Shown: in pieces, positions 57,601 to 60,563 of the stretch
How the letters are laid out: each line of letters starts with the position of its first letter
Numbering within the stretch: the first letter of the stretch is position 1
Assembly (NCBI GenBank): GCA_020628645.1
Contig: JAHDES010000005.1
Location: forward strand, 1-64,000
Direction: 5' to 3'
DNA from: Saprospiraceae bacterium
GTDB lineage: Bacteria; Bacteroidota; Bacteroidia; Chitinophagales; Saprospiraceae
DNA length: 64,000 nucleotides
Position numbers and translations under genes: made by a program
Notes under the pieces: model-generated
Seen by the model: the letters and a program-made list of their open reading frames with translations, nothing else
Database searches by the model: none
What the model was told of the DNA's origin: nothing

Positions 57601-60117
57601 TGTGATACCACAATCATTACTGTAACAGTAAATGATATCGTTGTTACTGTGCCATCAACAGATACGATCTTGTTAACAACACCTTATGAAACTACGATTC
57701 CAGACATGTGTATGGATCTAAGTGAATTATCTGGTGCCTTTGCAAGTATTGAGTCATGTGGTGTTCCTTCAAATGGTACATTACTAATAGATAACACAGA
57801 TGAATGTGCAGATTATGTACCTATGGACGGCTTTAGTGGCACAGATGAAATGTGCTTAGTAATCTGTGATGATCTTGGCGTATGTGATACTACAATCATC
57901 ATTGTGACGATTGAAGAACCAGTTGTTACAACTACAATAGATACGATCTTGTTGACTACACCATATGAAACTGCTATTCCAGACATGTGTATGGATCTAA
58001 GTGAATTATCTGGTGCCTTTGCAAGTCTAGCATCATGTGGTGATCCTTCAAATGGAACATTAACTATAGATGGAACAGATGAATGTGCAGATTATACACC
58101 AGCAGATGGCTTTAGTGGCACAGATGAAATGTGCTTAGTAGTATGCGATGATACTGGCGTATGTGATACCACAATTATCATTGTTACTATTGAAGACGAA
58201 GTAATTGAGTGTGATGATTTATTTGCAGAAAGTGCAGTTTCTATTACTGATTGTGATAATGGCGCGACGGAATATTGTATTCCAATTCCATTAGCAGAAG
58301 TAGGGGACTATGTGATTACTGATAATGGTGATGCTTTCACAGGAGATATTACTGGATGTAATATTGTAGAAGTATCAAGTTATACGTACTTCGCATTACC
58401 TGGTCAAGGAGATCAAGGACCATATACACTTCTTTCATGGACAGTGGATGGTACAACACACTCTAATGAAGCGTTCAACACAATAGCTGACTTAGTTGCT
58501 TTAATGAACACTTGGGATACTAATGGAAACTGGACACTAGATGAAGCTACATTTACGATTAGTGGTGGAGCTGACGGTAGTACGTACAGTGCAATGAATA
58601 TCTTACACGATGCAACCAGTACGCCAGTACCAATGGATCTTAATACTAACCCTGTCGCAATGGGAATCATGTTAGTACTTGATAATGGAGATCACAATAT
58701 TAGTGTGACCAACAGTATTACTGAATGCAATGATTCACAGTTAGTAAGTGTTGATTGTGCTCCTGTAGTACAAGATACAATGATAGAAACTGTTATTATC
58801 CTTGACAATATGGGTGAACTTTGCTTGGATGAGCTGGGTATCACAGGTACAATTACTAGTATCACAAATATTTGTGAAGATGAATCTGGAGAGAATGTAA
58901 TCTTCTCAATTGATACTGTAACTAATTGTATTGTATTTGAAGGTATAGATATGGGTATTGATACTGCTTGTATTGAAATCTGTACTGAAGAAGATGGTTG
59001 TACAAATATTACAGTATTAACTGAAGTAGTTGAGGAAATCGATTGCTTAGATATCTTTACTGAAGATATTATAGTAGAAGCTCCTGATTGTGATGCAGAG
59101 ACTGCTATTTGTATGGCAACACTACCATTTGCTGATAGTGGAGACTATACATTAACTGTCAATGGTGCACCTTATGGAAATGCATTCATAGAATGTGAAG
59201 ATGGTTCTGGAGGTACACAGGCGAGCTTCATGCCAGGTAGCTATGAGTTGATTATCACTAATAGTGTTAATGGTTGTGCAGACACAACACAACTTACAGT
59301 GGCATGTTTAGCATCTGAAATAATCACAGATACTTTAGATGTAACTACTATTGATACCATCTGTTTAGATACAACTGATTTACCAGGTAATGTATTAAGT
59401 ATTGTGAATGTTTGTGAAGACGAATCTGGAGAGTTAGTAGTCTTTACAACGACAGATGATTACTGTGTAGAAGTGAATGCCGTTGAAGTTGGCGATGAAA
59501 GTGCATGCTTCGTCATATGCGACGACTTAGGATACTGTGATACCACTTATATCTTTATTACAGTTGTTGATCCTCAACCAACAGATTTAGATGCAGTAGC
59601 AGATGTAGATACTATCTATCAAGGAGAAACAAGTATCATTAATATCTTAGGCAATGATGTCTTCGGTACATTAGATACCTTCTATATCCTTGAAGATCCT
59701 GCAAATGGTACAGCAGAAATAGATGACTTAGGTACAGTAACTTACACACCAGAAGATGACTTCTGTGATTCAATGGATGGAGATACTTATACTTATGTCA
59801 TCTGTGAGAATAATGTTTGTGATACAACCACAGTAACGGTATACGTAATTTGTAGCGACGTTCAAGTATACACTGGTTTCTCTCCAAACCAAGATGGTGT
59901 GAACGATGTCTTTACAATCGAAGGTATACAAGGAATGACAGATACTGAATTACATATCTTTAACAGATGGGGTAATGAAGTATTCTACGCGCAAAATTAC
60001 AGAAATAACTGGGATGGAACTTGGAATGGACGTCCACTTCCTGATGGTACATACTTCTATGTATTTGATGATGGAGATGGAAATATCTATTCTGGTTATG
60101 TCCAGATACAACGATAA
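30616..60117 (+). CDS. Giant T9SS type B surface protein with about 47 DUF11 repeats
   Basis: About 9,833 residues (roughly 1 MDa by inference). The ATG at 30616 gives the signal peptide MGTKFYTHSPWTKSFF...MLHAQ, with cleavage near 30709. The open frame reaches back to ATG 30397, but that extension crosses the leader hairpin; ATG 30556 is a further choice. Order: a DUF11 domain and an insert with Cys; 46 DUF11 units of about 162 residues (FDLAL-K ... NQG ... V-DY-P-G ... N-AEI), each with an Asp-rich linker (DEDSTPD, DEDDHD); a Cys-containing SprB-like part with 262-residue modules; Ig-like modules; and a CHU_C domain (FSPNQDGVNDVF, IFNRWGNEVFY, WDGTWNGRPLPDGTYFYVF). T9SS should export it to the surface, where it could serve adhesion, gliding or prey capture. 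It is extremely acidic. Confidence 0.93.
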   Translation: MGTKFYTHSPWTKSFFLASVFVMSFAMLHAQHDISIAKSSNRATAEIGDNVTFTVTVTNDGGTAVTGLQVTDLIPTGSTYDSKVVPGGTTYNENTGLWNIGSAMNAGVSTLVLQVTVTVDEVGLIHNQAEITAMNEVDDDSTPGNGAVSEDDIAGACTSIPIKLCPTLSETVTLTAPDGFDMYTWYRIYDVDGDSNLDTVSVADAQEVIVGDEGDYFFVGDDLAGCGYSNCCPVTILNHCFDLSLTKLTSVSGVTLGDVVPFTINVANQGDIDAEDIVVADYVPTGFTYNASDNTGLGWSTSGGMIVNSNITNLDAGQTASLTVNLEVVDLDGDLVNAAEIQSWVDDFGNVPTDEDSTPDSDNNDLTVDRTGTNDHVTIDYVADDEDDHDIAEVRPAGFDLALNKLVTNPASGAITYGDKVTFTIQVGNQGVVDAQNIVVTDYIPTGLTFLTADNPGWVGANGTTGGNVTRTITNLDAGQGTSVPIVLTVNTTAGTVIDDLVNAAEISSHENDNGESPMDEDSDPDSINGDMVTDQTGNEHLTVDNAPDDEDDHDIARVFLPEFDLALTKLVSGSTSNYTIDDKVTFNIMVRNQGAVDAQNVDVIDYIPTGFTYLAADNAGWTGANGATTVTRTIANLDVGTTVTLPIILTVNNTAGTTADDLTNTAEISGHENDNGLVPMDDDSTPDANNTDQVVDRTGVNDILIDNETGDEDDHDIASVTLGTFDLALTKLVVGTYPSLTMGDKVTFNIMVRNQGTLGATNVEVTDYVPAGFTFIAGDNAGWSGGTGATMPTFTVATLNSGQTTTIPIVLTVNAAAEVDPNNLINGAEISDAYNANGEFTVDEDSEPDANDTDQVIDRVLNSDINIDFETGDEDDHDIASVQLAEFDLALTKLLMSSPTVTLGDKVTFNINVGNQGAVDAQNIEVTDYVPAGLTFLTVDNPGWVGVNGTSGGSVTTTIPNLDAGQGTTVTIILTVNSLTADLTNSAEISAHENDNGDVPTDEDSTPDGVNGDDVVDQTGSNDHLTIDDAPDDEDDHDIASVSPAGFDLALTKLTPVSTVTLGDKVTFTINVANQGNVDAANIIISDYVPTGFTYYTADNTGWTGANGTSGGTITYALADLDAGTATTIPITLEVTDLDADLTNAAEITYNENDFGLVPTDEDSTPDNVNGDMVDDREGANDHINIDDGPDDEDDHDIAVVRPAGFDLALSKLTPATNVTLGDKITFTINVANQGQVDAQNIVVTDYVPSGFTFYTADNVGLGWVGANGTSNGSVTNSTITDLNAGQATSITIVLELTDLDGDLTNAAEISAHENDNGDVPADEDSDPDSANGDDVVDQTGANDHINIDDGPDDEDDHDIATVVPGIFDLALVKTSTATNLTFGDVALFTITVRNQGTVDAQNIEVTDYVPAGFTFDPANNGGVWTGALGDAMVTSTIANLDAGQTTNINILLTVNTTADNALSNLTNTAEISAYTNDNGDVPADEDSEADNNNTDDTVDRLNTSDVTIDFETGDEDDHDIAVVELGEFDLSLIKTTTESNITIGDKVTFTIHVANQGTIDAQNVVVTDYIPSGFTYMSADNAGWIGANGSLMPSYNIANLDAGQATTVDIVLTANTTMATVPNDLVNTAEISSAENDNGENPIDEDSTPDTDNGDLVVDRMNTTDHITIDNAADDEDDHDIAEVEPGIFDLSLTKLTTASNLTLGETATFTINVANQGTIDAQNVVITDYIPTGMYFDAANNPGWVGASGASIVTYTIANDLDASGSPDGGPTTASVDIVLTVISEDPTTWVNASEILSWENNNGEMPDDEDSTPDQDNQDLLVDRTQPTDHITIDEVQDDEDDHDIAIPTPGVFDLSLTKLTTATNLSLGDKPMFTINVANQATIDAQNVVITDYIPSGLYFDAADNPGWVGASGDTEVTYTIAADLDAVGSPDGGPTTATVNIILTVIDEDPTTWVNASEIRSYENNFGEVPTDEDSVVDTDNDDPLIDRTGANDHVIIDFVSDDEDDHDIAIPTPGVFDLALTKLSAVPNAQIDEKVTFSINVANQGTIDAQNIDVIDYIPVGFTFYTADNPGWVGTNGQEGGTVTTMIADLDAGAATTLTIVLTVNRNVTFDDNTNNNPTVITNTAEIFDAENNNGEHITDEDSTPDQDNSDPLVDRTNPTDHITIDEVADDEDDHDIAEVIIELFDLALRKTTNQTEPIQDEDDVTWTITVFNQGNITATNIQITDYIPDFFDLSPIDDHGWVNAPAPAGSEYATVTIPGPIAPGDYETIDIILRANTPLPPGQYINTAEISYAEDDLGVDRSDDDIDSTTDGIFGNDNQKNDEIFENVIVNPADDEDDEDYAIVNVDVFDLALRKTVLTTEPVQWCDDVTFQFTIFNQGSIQATDIEIVDYIPDGFELSPIDFNGWTYYGGSNKLITNTINDVIFPGDSFKVDVVLRIDSCCITLDSLNNHGEITHTRDVNGFVQDTLDVDSQPDFIFGNDLEVDDMISDNNTVDEDDADMQEPPVFDLALRLTTLQTLPVVIDEDVLYTVTVFNQGNIVAQNVEITNYYPSGFALSPNAVGWTDNGDGSATAIMPGPVVRDDSIKMDIILVPTNLAHDLVHHDSTYHPIMDRYFINHAEISGAEDIDGVDRTDFDIDSDTDNDPINDLTYVSKDNDSTYVGYVNDYIEECMKRIDEDDHDLAKVTFFDLAIRKYPGVPDTVQWHQPLDDVDFRIVVYNQSAELSAQNVDIIDYIPETGTGAGFILSPNDPYGWVAGPNNTATNTIAGPIAPGDSAEVYIRLQVQRHTPAGWYYNNVEITNQEDTDGRDLTDYDYDSDPDTDDSNDFQIDDDIDGHGVDNFADHPDDSEDEDDKDEAPVYVEIVDLAIRKTTDQTEPVLYGQDIPFVITVFNQGSFDMYDIVVVDYIPEGFKLSPIDPNGWAPYGAYVTKPIAGPLASGDSTKLDIVLRVEQEALPYTFDNMAEIVSMEDAEGDDRSDDDVDSYPDINSGNDNLDDNVITGDFIGVPTDDEDDHDVANVDIFDLALRKTTPQITPIHPYEDVLFVVEVFNQGSITATDIDLIDYIPAGFVLSPMDANGWTASGDGTTATTTVTGPLMPQDTAIVEILLRVDPSILDMIDYTSKVFVNDAEITSANDGDGINRDDFDVDSTPDDTNGNDLVINDEINDEGDDDEDDHDYAEVTVEVIDLALRKTTTFNQPVRIGDDIHFAIEIFNQGTVTAMNVQVNDVLPPGFVLSPLDGNGWSVTGDVASVTIPGPIPPANAYSVGIVLRATGDVSADYIDNVAEIIYHEDPLGDDRSNHDHDSQVDTDPLNDIVDDNVIEENTVLNPGDDEDDHDVEALVIYDLALRKTTNHTAPVSSGEDVLFTIEVFNQGSITATNIEVTDYIPAGFVLSPNDANAWIDNGDGTATNMITGPLLSDQSMTVDILLQVTPDAVDGPADNIAEISASMDGDGVDRTNFDFDSTPDAILGNDNQTDDEITENSFNGGDEDDEDIASVTVEVIDIALIKVMDPAQAQPIRVGDDIVFNIEIHNQSSIILQNIDVIDYIPEGYALSPNDANGWLPGPNNTATYTYPGMLLPGNFVTVGIVVQVMPGAPLWSSFNYAEITAFEDENGDDRTDEDRDSDADSDPTNDGPWEDDITDNTNGDEDDHDGAEIFLPGFDLALKKTLANGQSPIVEQSDLVTFTITVYNQGTQTAYDMEITDYIPTGLTLSDADWTSVNANEATIDLAGPLAPLDSMTVDITLQVGATFQGYDLVNFAEISEATNVDGAPSIPDYDSTPDDNDSNDGNVMNDTTSQNGLLYPGVEDEDDHDLAELEVLQTFDLALVKRKAVNQVDMVNPGDFVTFTIEVTNQGSLFAYDIEVIDYIPTGMILADADWTDNGDGTASFMIPGPLVKGASMDIDLTMQVDANFEEQTITNFAEISAGSHDEDPATPDQADEDSTPDDNPSNDGTPVDNVTDNTGGDEDDHDPEEILVFQPFDLALIKTMSPSQTYPIRPGDDVTFQIQIVNQGDLDAYDVDIVDHLPTGLTLNDPDWTALTSNRAGYTIAGPIAKEGGVMIVDITTTVDMNFQGTSLENIAEISGGADHAGGPDKEDVDSTPDAIANNDGPVEDNELDGTGELGDDEDDHDPEEFEVYQVFDLALSKTLADGQAKDVAPGEDVVYTIEITNQGTIDAYDIEITDYVPEGMSFNLTENPLWSLSPTGQPTYVHPGPLAAHGATTTVDIVLTIDVGIQDFSTVNYAEISAAQDENQTNPIDVDSTPDTDDSNDVGGTPDTTEDDHIDDDGSDTDGDGITDEDDHDPAVVNVDHTFDLALVKQLADGQLPTVMPGEDVSYTITVTNQGTLDAYEVEIVDYIPTGATLNDAAWDDNGDGTASYVLAGPIANNGGTATVDITITIDPLYQGRKLTNHAEIENADNDTDDSNTPPVDDDSVADNDPTNDGTPENDNIDGTNGDEDDHDPETVNVGQTFDLALIKTKHEDQLPVVDVGADVTFTITVFNQGSLDAYNIEVNDYIPVDFVYDPSNATNMANGWSLVGGLARTTIPGPLAPGDEVQVDIVLQVSPSYGGQLIENYAEINFADDNTDPNDTPPTDIDSTPDDEVFNDGNIKDDNTSEDWTADMINNDQDDHDVADIIIDQIIDLALVKRLAPSQNATVAQGDDVEFVVTVFNHGSLVTYDIEVTDYVPEGMSLSANDTNGWTAAGDNVTNTIASLAPGDSMDISIVMTVDPDFQGNTIVNHAEISSHDDDTDPNTPTRPDEDSTPDTDPNNDGFGGDNVTDNSFGDEDDHDPAQINVEQTFDLALIKVMTTTTEVYPGDDVSFEITVHNQGTLDAFDVEVTDYVPSEMSLSANDMNGWMADGANVTNMIDFIAPGESVTLDLVLTINNDFEDYTIVNWAEISDHDDDENGLNDDPTDEDSTPNDDQADDVYGMNDLLDGDGTNDEDDHDPATVDVSQIFDLALRKTLSPGQLTAGNPGDDVFFTITVFNQGTLTAHNIDVVDYVPAEMLFNASHATNVANGWTLVNGYPHTEIVGPLAPGDSTTVEIAVTIDPTATSDKLINFAEITSADDDEDPNTPAVPDEDSVYDDVDWNDGTVVDDIIDEDWATDSSTDQDDHDPAEVYVGVVNDIALLKVVSEDQPMPIMPGDDITFTISVINQGSITAYDVEVTDYLPAETTLNDANWSNNGDGSVSYTLPDPVAAFDTTDITITVTLDSDFQDYSVVNEAEISYFDEDDDPTTPPMADEDSNPDNNPDNDPLVDDETNDDGTVDEDDNDIADAPITQSFDLALTKELAATSMPPFVPGDYVTYDITVTNQGSLTAYDIEVTDYLPADMIFVPSMNTGWSMVTGNPTYTIVGPVANYGGEVTLQLTLQIDPTFQGDEILNVAEISAAQDTYQTNPTDIDSTPDTDDSNDVGGTAETDEDNHIDDDAQDTDGDGIMDEDDHDPALIPVEQSFDIALMKQLADGQANTVTVGSDVTYTITVINQGSLNAYNIEVVDYIPAGMSLNDAAWTDNGDGTASYTVATLNGMESTTVDVTMTIDPDYVGETIDNLAEIASADNDMDPTNTPPTDEDSTPDTDPANDGTPNNDVTDNEDGDEDDHDNEEITVEQIFDLALIKQLAPTQSTSIVPGENIEYKISVINQSNTDAFNVEVTDFIPFGTTLFDAAWTDNGDNTASIVVASVPAYTTVNLSLTLATDANYQGESILNIAEITAADDDTDPTNTPPTDFDSTPDVNPDNDPLIDDEVNDEGDADEDDNDIAEVAVNHTFDLALAKTLAAGQATPVMPGDQVDYTITITNQGTLNAFDIEVTDYLPEGMEFATTGNVGWSVVAGNPTYTIVGPIAPNGGTVTLDLTLTVASTFQGDELVNFAEISHAQDANQSDPVDVDSTPDTDDSNDVGGTPDSDEDDHIADDGSDTDGDGVTDEDDHDPASIAIDQTLDVALTKTLAAGQTPNVEAGSDITYEIIVTNQGSQFAYDVEVVDYIPAGTMLNDSNWTDNGDGTASTMIPGPIANYGGTESVEITLTIDPAYQDTLLTNFAEIASVDNDDDPTTPPMVDEDSTPDNDPANDGTPEDDDIDNTNGDEDDHDLETVNVGQIFDLALIKTLADDQLPVVDLGADVTFTITVTNQGTRDAYNVEINDYVPVDFVFDASNATNVANGWSLTSGIARTVIAGPIAPGATAEVDIVLQVEPSYDGELIENYAEINTADDDTDPTNEPPVDIDSTPDDEEFNDGNVVDDEITEDWTEDMVNNDQDDHDVATVEIGQVIDVALTKELAAGQATAVEQGDDVEFTITVINQGSLPVYNVEVTDYVPTMMSLSVNDTNGWTSNGTTITNTIATIPASESASINVIMTVDPTYQGTLIENFAEVSSVDNDTDPTNEPPTDQDSTPNDDPTDDIYNGDNVVDNTDFDEDDHDPATVEVNQYFDLAITKTSNPTADLYPGDDVTFTVTVMNQGTLDAYDVEVTDYIPADMRLSNADTNGWTLDGENAVTTVDFIPAGGTSTLEIVLTISETYEGFSQVNWVEISGADDDEVVNNDDPIDEDSTPNDNPNDDPFGEDDQTDGDGTTDEDDHDPDTIVVNQIFDLALTKTLADGQTSAVSAGDDVTFTITVYNQGTLTAHDIDVIDYVPADMLFDATNAVNVANGWVSTSGNPRTTIAGPLAPGASTTVDIVVTVDPTFTGERLVNFAEITDAEDSTQPGDPVMEDEDSVYDDIDWNDGTVADDVIDEDGVANTNEDQDDHDPAEVYVGQIFDLATVKTLADGQASAVNPGDDITFTVAVINQGTLEAYNVDVTDYIPTGTTLNDAAWTDNGDGTATYNFAGPILQGDTAKVDITVTLSNAYQGHTVMNTVEISSADDDTDPTNMPPTDQDSTPDTDPTNDPTIDDETNDEGDSDEDDADIAELDVNQTFDLALTKKVAAGTAMPVVPGDNVTFEIEVTNQGTLNAYDVEVTDFLPAGLLFDPSINPGWGMVAGSPTFTIAGPVAGNGGVETLTLTLQVDPTFQGTDITNIAEISGAQDENQTNPTDEDSTPDTTPSNDGTPVDDVIDNTNGDEDDHDLADITVEQTFDLALVKELGPNQPQAVELGETITYTITVINQGTQNAYNINVYDFLPEGVTLMDPAWTFVEDNIVSQVIDGPLLGGESTSIEITVMVNPDFTGDSITNIAEIFSADTDNDPSNGTPTDEDSTPDNNPDNDTTVNGVTDGSGGDEDDHDTEDVAVGQVFDLALIKQLADGQSNVVNRGDEVTFSIEVHNQGTLDAYDVDVTDYVPAGLILNDADWTMSSGMATTTIAGPITSGTFATVEITFTVDEDFTGETIENIAEITGGSTTPGGPDEADEDSTTDTDPNNDSTIDNVTDNSNGDEDDNDPEVITVNQVFDLALTKQLADGQLNVVNLGEDVTYMITVHNQGSMDAYDVDIADYVPAGLILNDAAWTMSGGMATTTIDGPIAPGTSTSVNITFTVDEDFTGETIENIAEITGGTDTPGGADMDDEDSTPDTTPDNEPMIDDVTDNSNGDEDDNDGETITVNQTFDLALLKRLAVGQATTVNPGDDVTFTIEVHNQGVNDAYDVDVVDYVPGGLILNDSDWTMSGGMAMTTIAGPIAPGTIATVDITFTVDANFIGGSIVNSAEIAGGATTPGGPDETDSDSTTDTDPDNDPMVDDVTDNSNGDEDDNDEATIEVDPCFDVVASDDVEICQGDETQLTASAPGNGTYSWSPSLGLSCADCPNPVASPTTSTNYQVTYTDGSCVSTDIVVVTVTTMIEIAETITDQNCCDAGTIVLDVTGGSGSGFSYDWTPAVSTSATAADLEAGSYSVIVTDDASGCTAEATYTVRDVCGDCQAYFTTDEVTVEFGGDDEICVEIPLTESYIYEVLLDGTNYEQPFNACSIDTVVFYTYALLVGQGNDGPYRLDSWTCNGITITDVEFNNMTDFVDSMNVWDPTGNWMHNPSTFTISGGNDDVEYEDIIITHLGTFVQATIQTNYTGIANGSALTIDADPGLHELVITNPILCCSDTLMIDVVLPCESLDLALVNTIPADCCGGGSATVEATGGNGDYIYEWSNALFGPVANDLVAGTYSVTVTDEQGCSDELTITIDDACSGCPDVFAESTITVPEGQDTEVCMDLPLSESMIYDIIVDGSNYTQPLQPCNIDTVVFYTYALVVGQGNDGPYRLDSWSCNNLTVENVEFADMNALADSMNVWDPTGNWINTPQTFTISGGDDSATYGDILITHLGTQVQATIQTNYTGIATGSQMTVPGGTGEVQVIASNPQTCCTDTLTIIFEDVCTSLDVILDETIPADCCGIGLARVVAAGGTDNYTYVWSNGLTGAEIDSVAAGTYTVSVTDDQGCAGELTVTIDDACTGCPDIFDGDDVITAVAGEEVNVCANFLLTEQAVYDVILDGSEYMQPLEACNLDTVIFYTYALVVGQGNDGPYRLDSWSCNNITLTNVMFNDMQELADSMNVWDPAGMWMHNPATFTISGGADNVTYGDVLITHMGTQVQATIQTNYTGIARGSEISVTGDEGTHELIVVNTETCCADTMTIIFTAPCDLTFDVEMSNVGCCGGDGSATVNVMGGTGNYTFAWEGDISTTNTATGLAQGSYKVTVSDGPACQEVVEINIGSDCTDCPEIFGQDTMNFNEGDEVEVCVSIPRAEFNIYDVILDGSDYMQPVEPCDLDTVIFYTYALLVGQGNDGPYRLDSWSYFGGTQSDIMFDNMQQLADSLQAWDPAGNWMHNAETFTISGGDSSGAYGNILMTHMGTLVQATIQTNFTGIAFGSEIDLPNEPGTYELVIVDPSTCCSDTLMVTVNAGVTVTTGTIFLDTPYETPIMDMCMDLSELSGNFATISSCGDPANGTLTIDGIDECADYTPNLGFSGTDNMCIVVCDDLGVCDTTFIEINVSAPVVTITTDSMDVSTDYETPTDLCVDLSQLTGLLASVESCGDPVNGTLTLDDTECFTYTPNDGFSGDDEFCIVACDDTGACDTTIITVTVNDIVVTVPSTDTILLTTPYETTIPDMCMDLSELSGAFASIESCGVPSNGTLLIDNTDECADYVPMDGFSGTDEMCLVICDDLGVCDTTIIIVTIEEPVVTTTIDTILLTTPYETAIPDMCMDLSELSGAFASLASCGDPSNGTLTIDGTDECADYTPADGFSGTDEMCLVVCDDTGVCDTTIIIVTIEDEVIECDDLFAESAVSITDCDNGATEYCIPIPLAEVGDYVITDNGDAFTGDITGCNIVEVSSYTYFALPGQGDQGPYTLLSWTVDGTTHSNEAFNTIADLVALMNTWDTNGNWTLDEATFTISGGADGSTYSAMNILHDATSTPVPMDLNTNPVAMGIMLVLDNGDHNISVTNSITECNDSQLVSVDCAPVVQDTMIETVIILDNMGELCLDELGITGTITSITNICEDESGENVIFSIDTVTNCIVFEGIDMGIDTACIEICTEEDGCTNITVLTEVVEEIDCLDIFTEDIIVEAPDCDAETAICMATLPFADSGDYTLTVNGAPYGNAFIECEDGSGGTQASFMPGSYELIITNSVNGCADTTQLTVACLASEIITDTLDVTTIDTICLDTTDLPGNVLSIVNVCEDESGELVVFTTTDDYCVEVNAVEVGDESACFVICDDLGYCDTTYIFITVVDPQPTDLDAVADVDTIYQGETSIINILGNDVFGTLDTFYILEDPANGTAEIDDLGTVTYTPEDDFCDSMDGDTYTYVICENNVCDTTTVTVYVICSDVQVYTGFSPNQDGVNDVFTIEGIQGMTDTELHIFNRWGNEVFYAQNYRNNWDGTWNGRPLPDGTYFYVFDDGDGNIYSGYVQIQR
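43063..47010 (+). repeat. Higher-order repeat block A (DUF11 units 25-32)
   Basis: Eight consecutive units correspond in order to units 35-42 (block B). Unit starts 43063, 44056 and 46498 have partners at 47953, 48943 and 51385, each 4,887-4,890 nt away. Shared marker features include the VGGTPDTTEDDHIDDD linker (unit 25/35), DSTPDDEVFNDGN with DW (27/37), and EDSVYDDVDWNDG (30/40). Confidence 0.8.
47953..51858 (+). repeat. Higher-order repeat block B (DUF11 units 35-42)
   Basis: Second copy of block A. The last unit has a shorter linker than its partner. DNA differs at many synonymous positions although the protein order and unit-specific linkers are kept, so the block duplication is not recent. 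Confidence 0.8.
54169..57084 (+). repeat. 262-residue tandem module with Cys and SprB-like half
   Basis: Modules start at 54169, 54955, 55741 and 56530: spacing 786, 786 and 789 nt. Each begins CxxC(P), has a first half with VVFYTYALLVGQGNDGPYRL, NVWDPTGNWMH and FTISGG, and a second half of SprB type (SATVEATGGNGDYIYEWSN, AGTYSVTVTD). The fourth lacks the second half. A divergent relative begins at 58210 (YTYFALPGQGDQGPYTLLSW). I do not recognise the first half as a named family. Confidence 0.85.
57085..58209 (+). repeat. Four Ig/cadherin-like modules
   Basis: Four copies of about 85-90 residues with TPYET, MCMDLSELSG, SCGDPSNGTLTIDG, YTPADGFSGTDEMCLVVCDD and TTIIIVTIE. They are of the bacterial Ig-like/tandem kind, each with conserved Cys. 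Two degenerate copies follow after 58760, with ICEDESGE as their signature. Confidence 0.7.
59866..60114 (+). other. CHU_C (T9SS type B) C-terminal sorting domain
   Basis: Last about 83 residues of the giant protein: VYTGFSPNQDGVNDVFTIEG, then IFNRWGNEVFY, NWDGTWNGRPLPDGTYFYVF and a final GYVQIQR. This is the gliding-motility C-terminal domain that directs large adhesins such as SprB through T9SS. Confidence 0.93.
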
Positions 60118-60156
60118 TAATTTCATCGAAAATGACTCTTTGAGAAATTAGATGAC

Positions 60157-60185
60157 TGGGCTGCCCTTCGGGGTAGCCCATTTTT
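60157..60185 (+). terminator. Intrinsic terminator of the giant gene
   Basis: TGGGCTGCCC (60157-60166), a TTCG tetraloop, and GGGTAGCCCA (60171-60180), followed by TTTTTG. It is 40 bases past the stop. The spacer 60186-60458 shows no gene. Confidence 0.95.
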
Positions 60186-60458
60186 GTTTTGCATAACTTC
60201 TTTCCTAAAGATGTCAGAAATATTAAAATACAGCCTATTTAAACATAAATTAATCTTATTCGTATAAATAAAATGTGTAAAAAATAGACTTTTTTTAAAA
60301 CTAATTAGTTTTTGTAAAAAAGTAAGTTTTCAAAATATTGTTTGGGGTGAAAATCTACAAATATATTTAGTTCGGTTTTTATAAAAAAATACCAATTTTT
60401 AAGCTATAAAATAGTGATTGATCGGATAGCCTATAAAAGAAAATATTCCTCTTTATGC

Positions 60459-60489
60459 TTGATTATCAATTGAATATAAATTAGCTTTG
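60459..60489 (+). promoter_or_regulatory. Promoter of the CBM48-H1-HHH gene
   Basis: TTG (60459-60461), 20 bases, TAGCTTTG (60482-60489): a good match to the -33/-7 consensus. The leader would be about 70 bases. Confidence 0.6.
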
Positions 60490-60563
60490 TAAAATGAATT
60501 AAACTTAGTGTTTGAAATACAATAAGATAAGATCAACAACTTAAATCACTTAACCACGTCATC

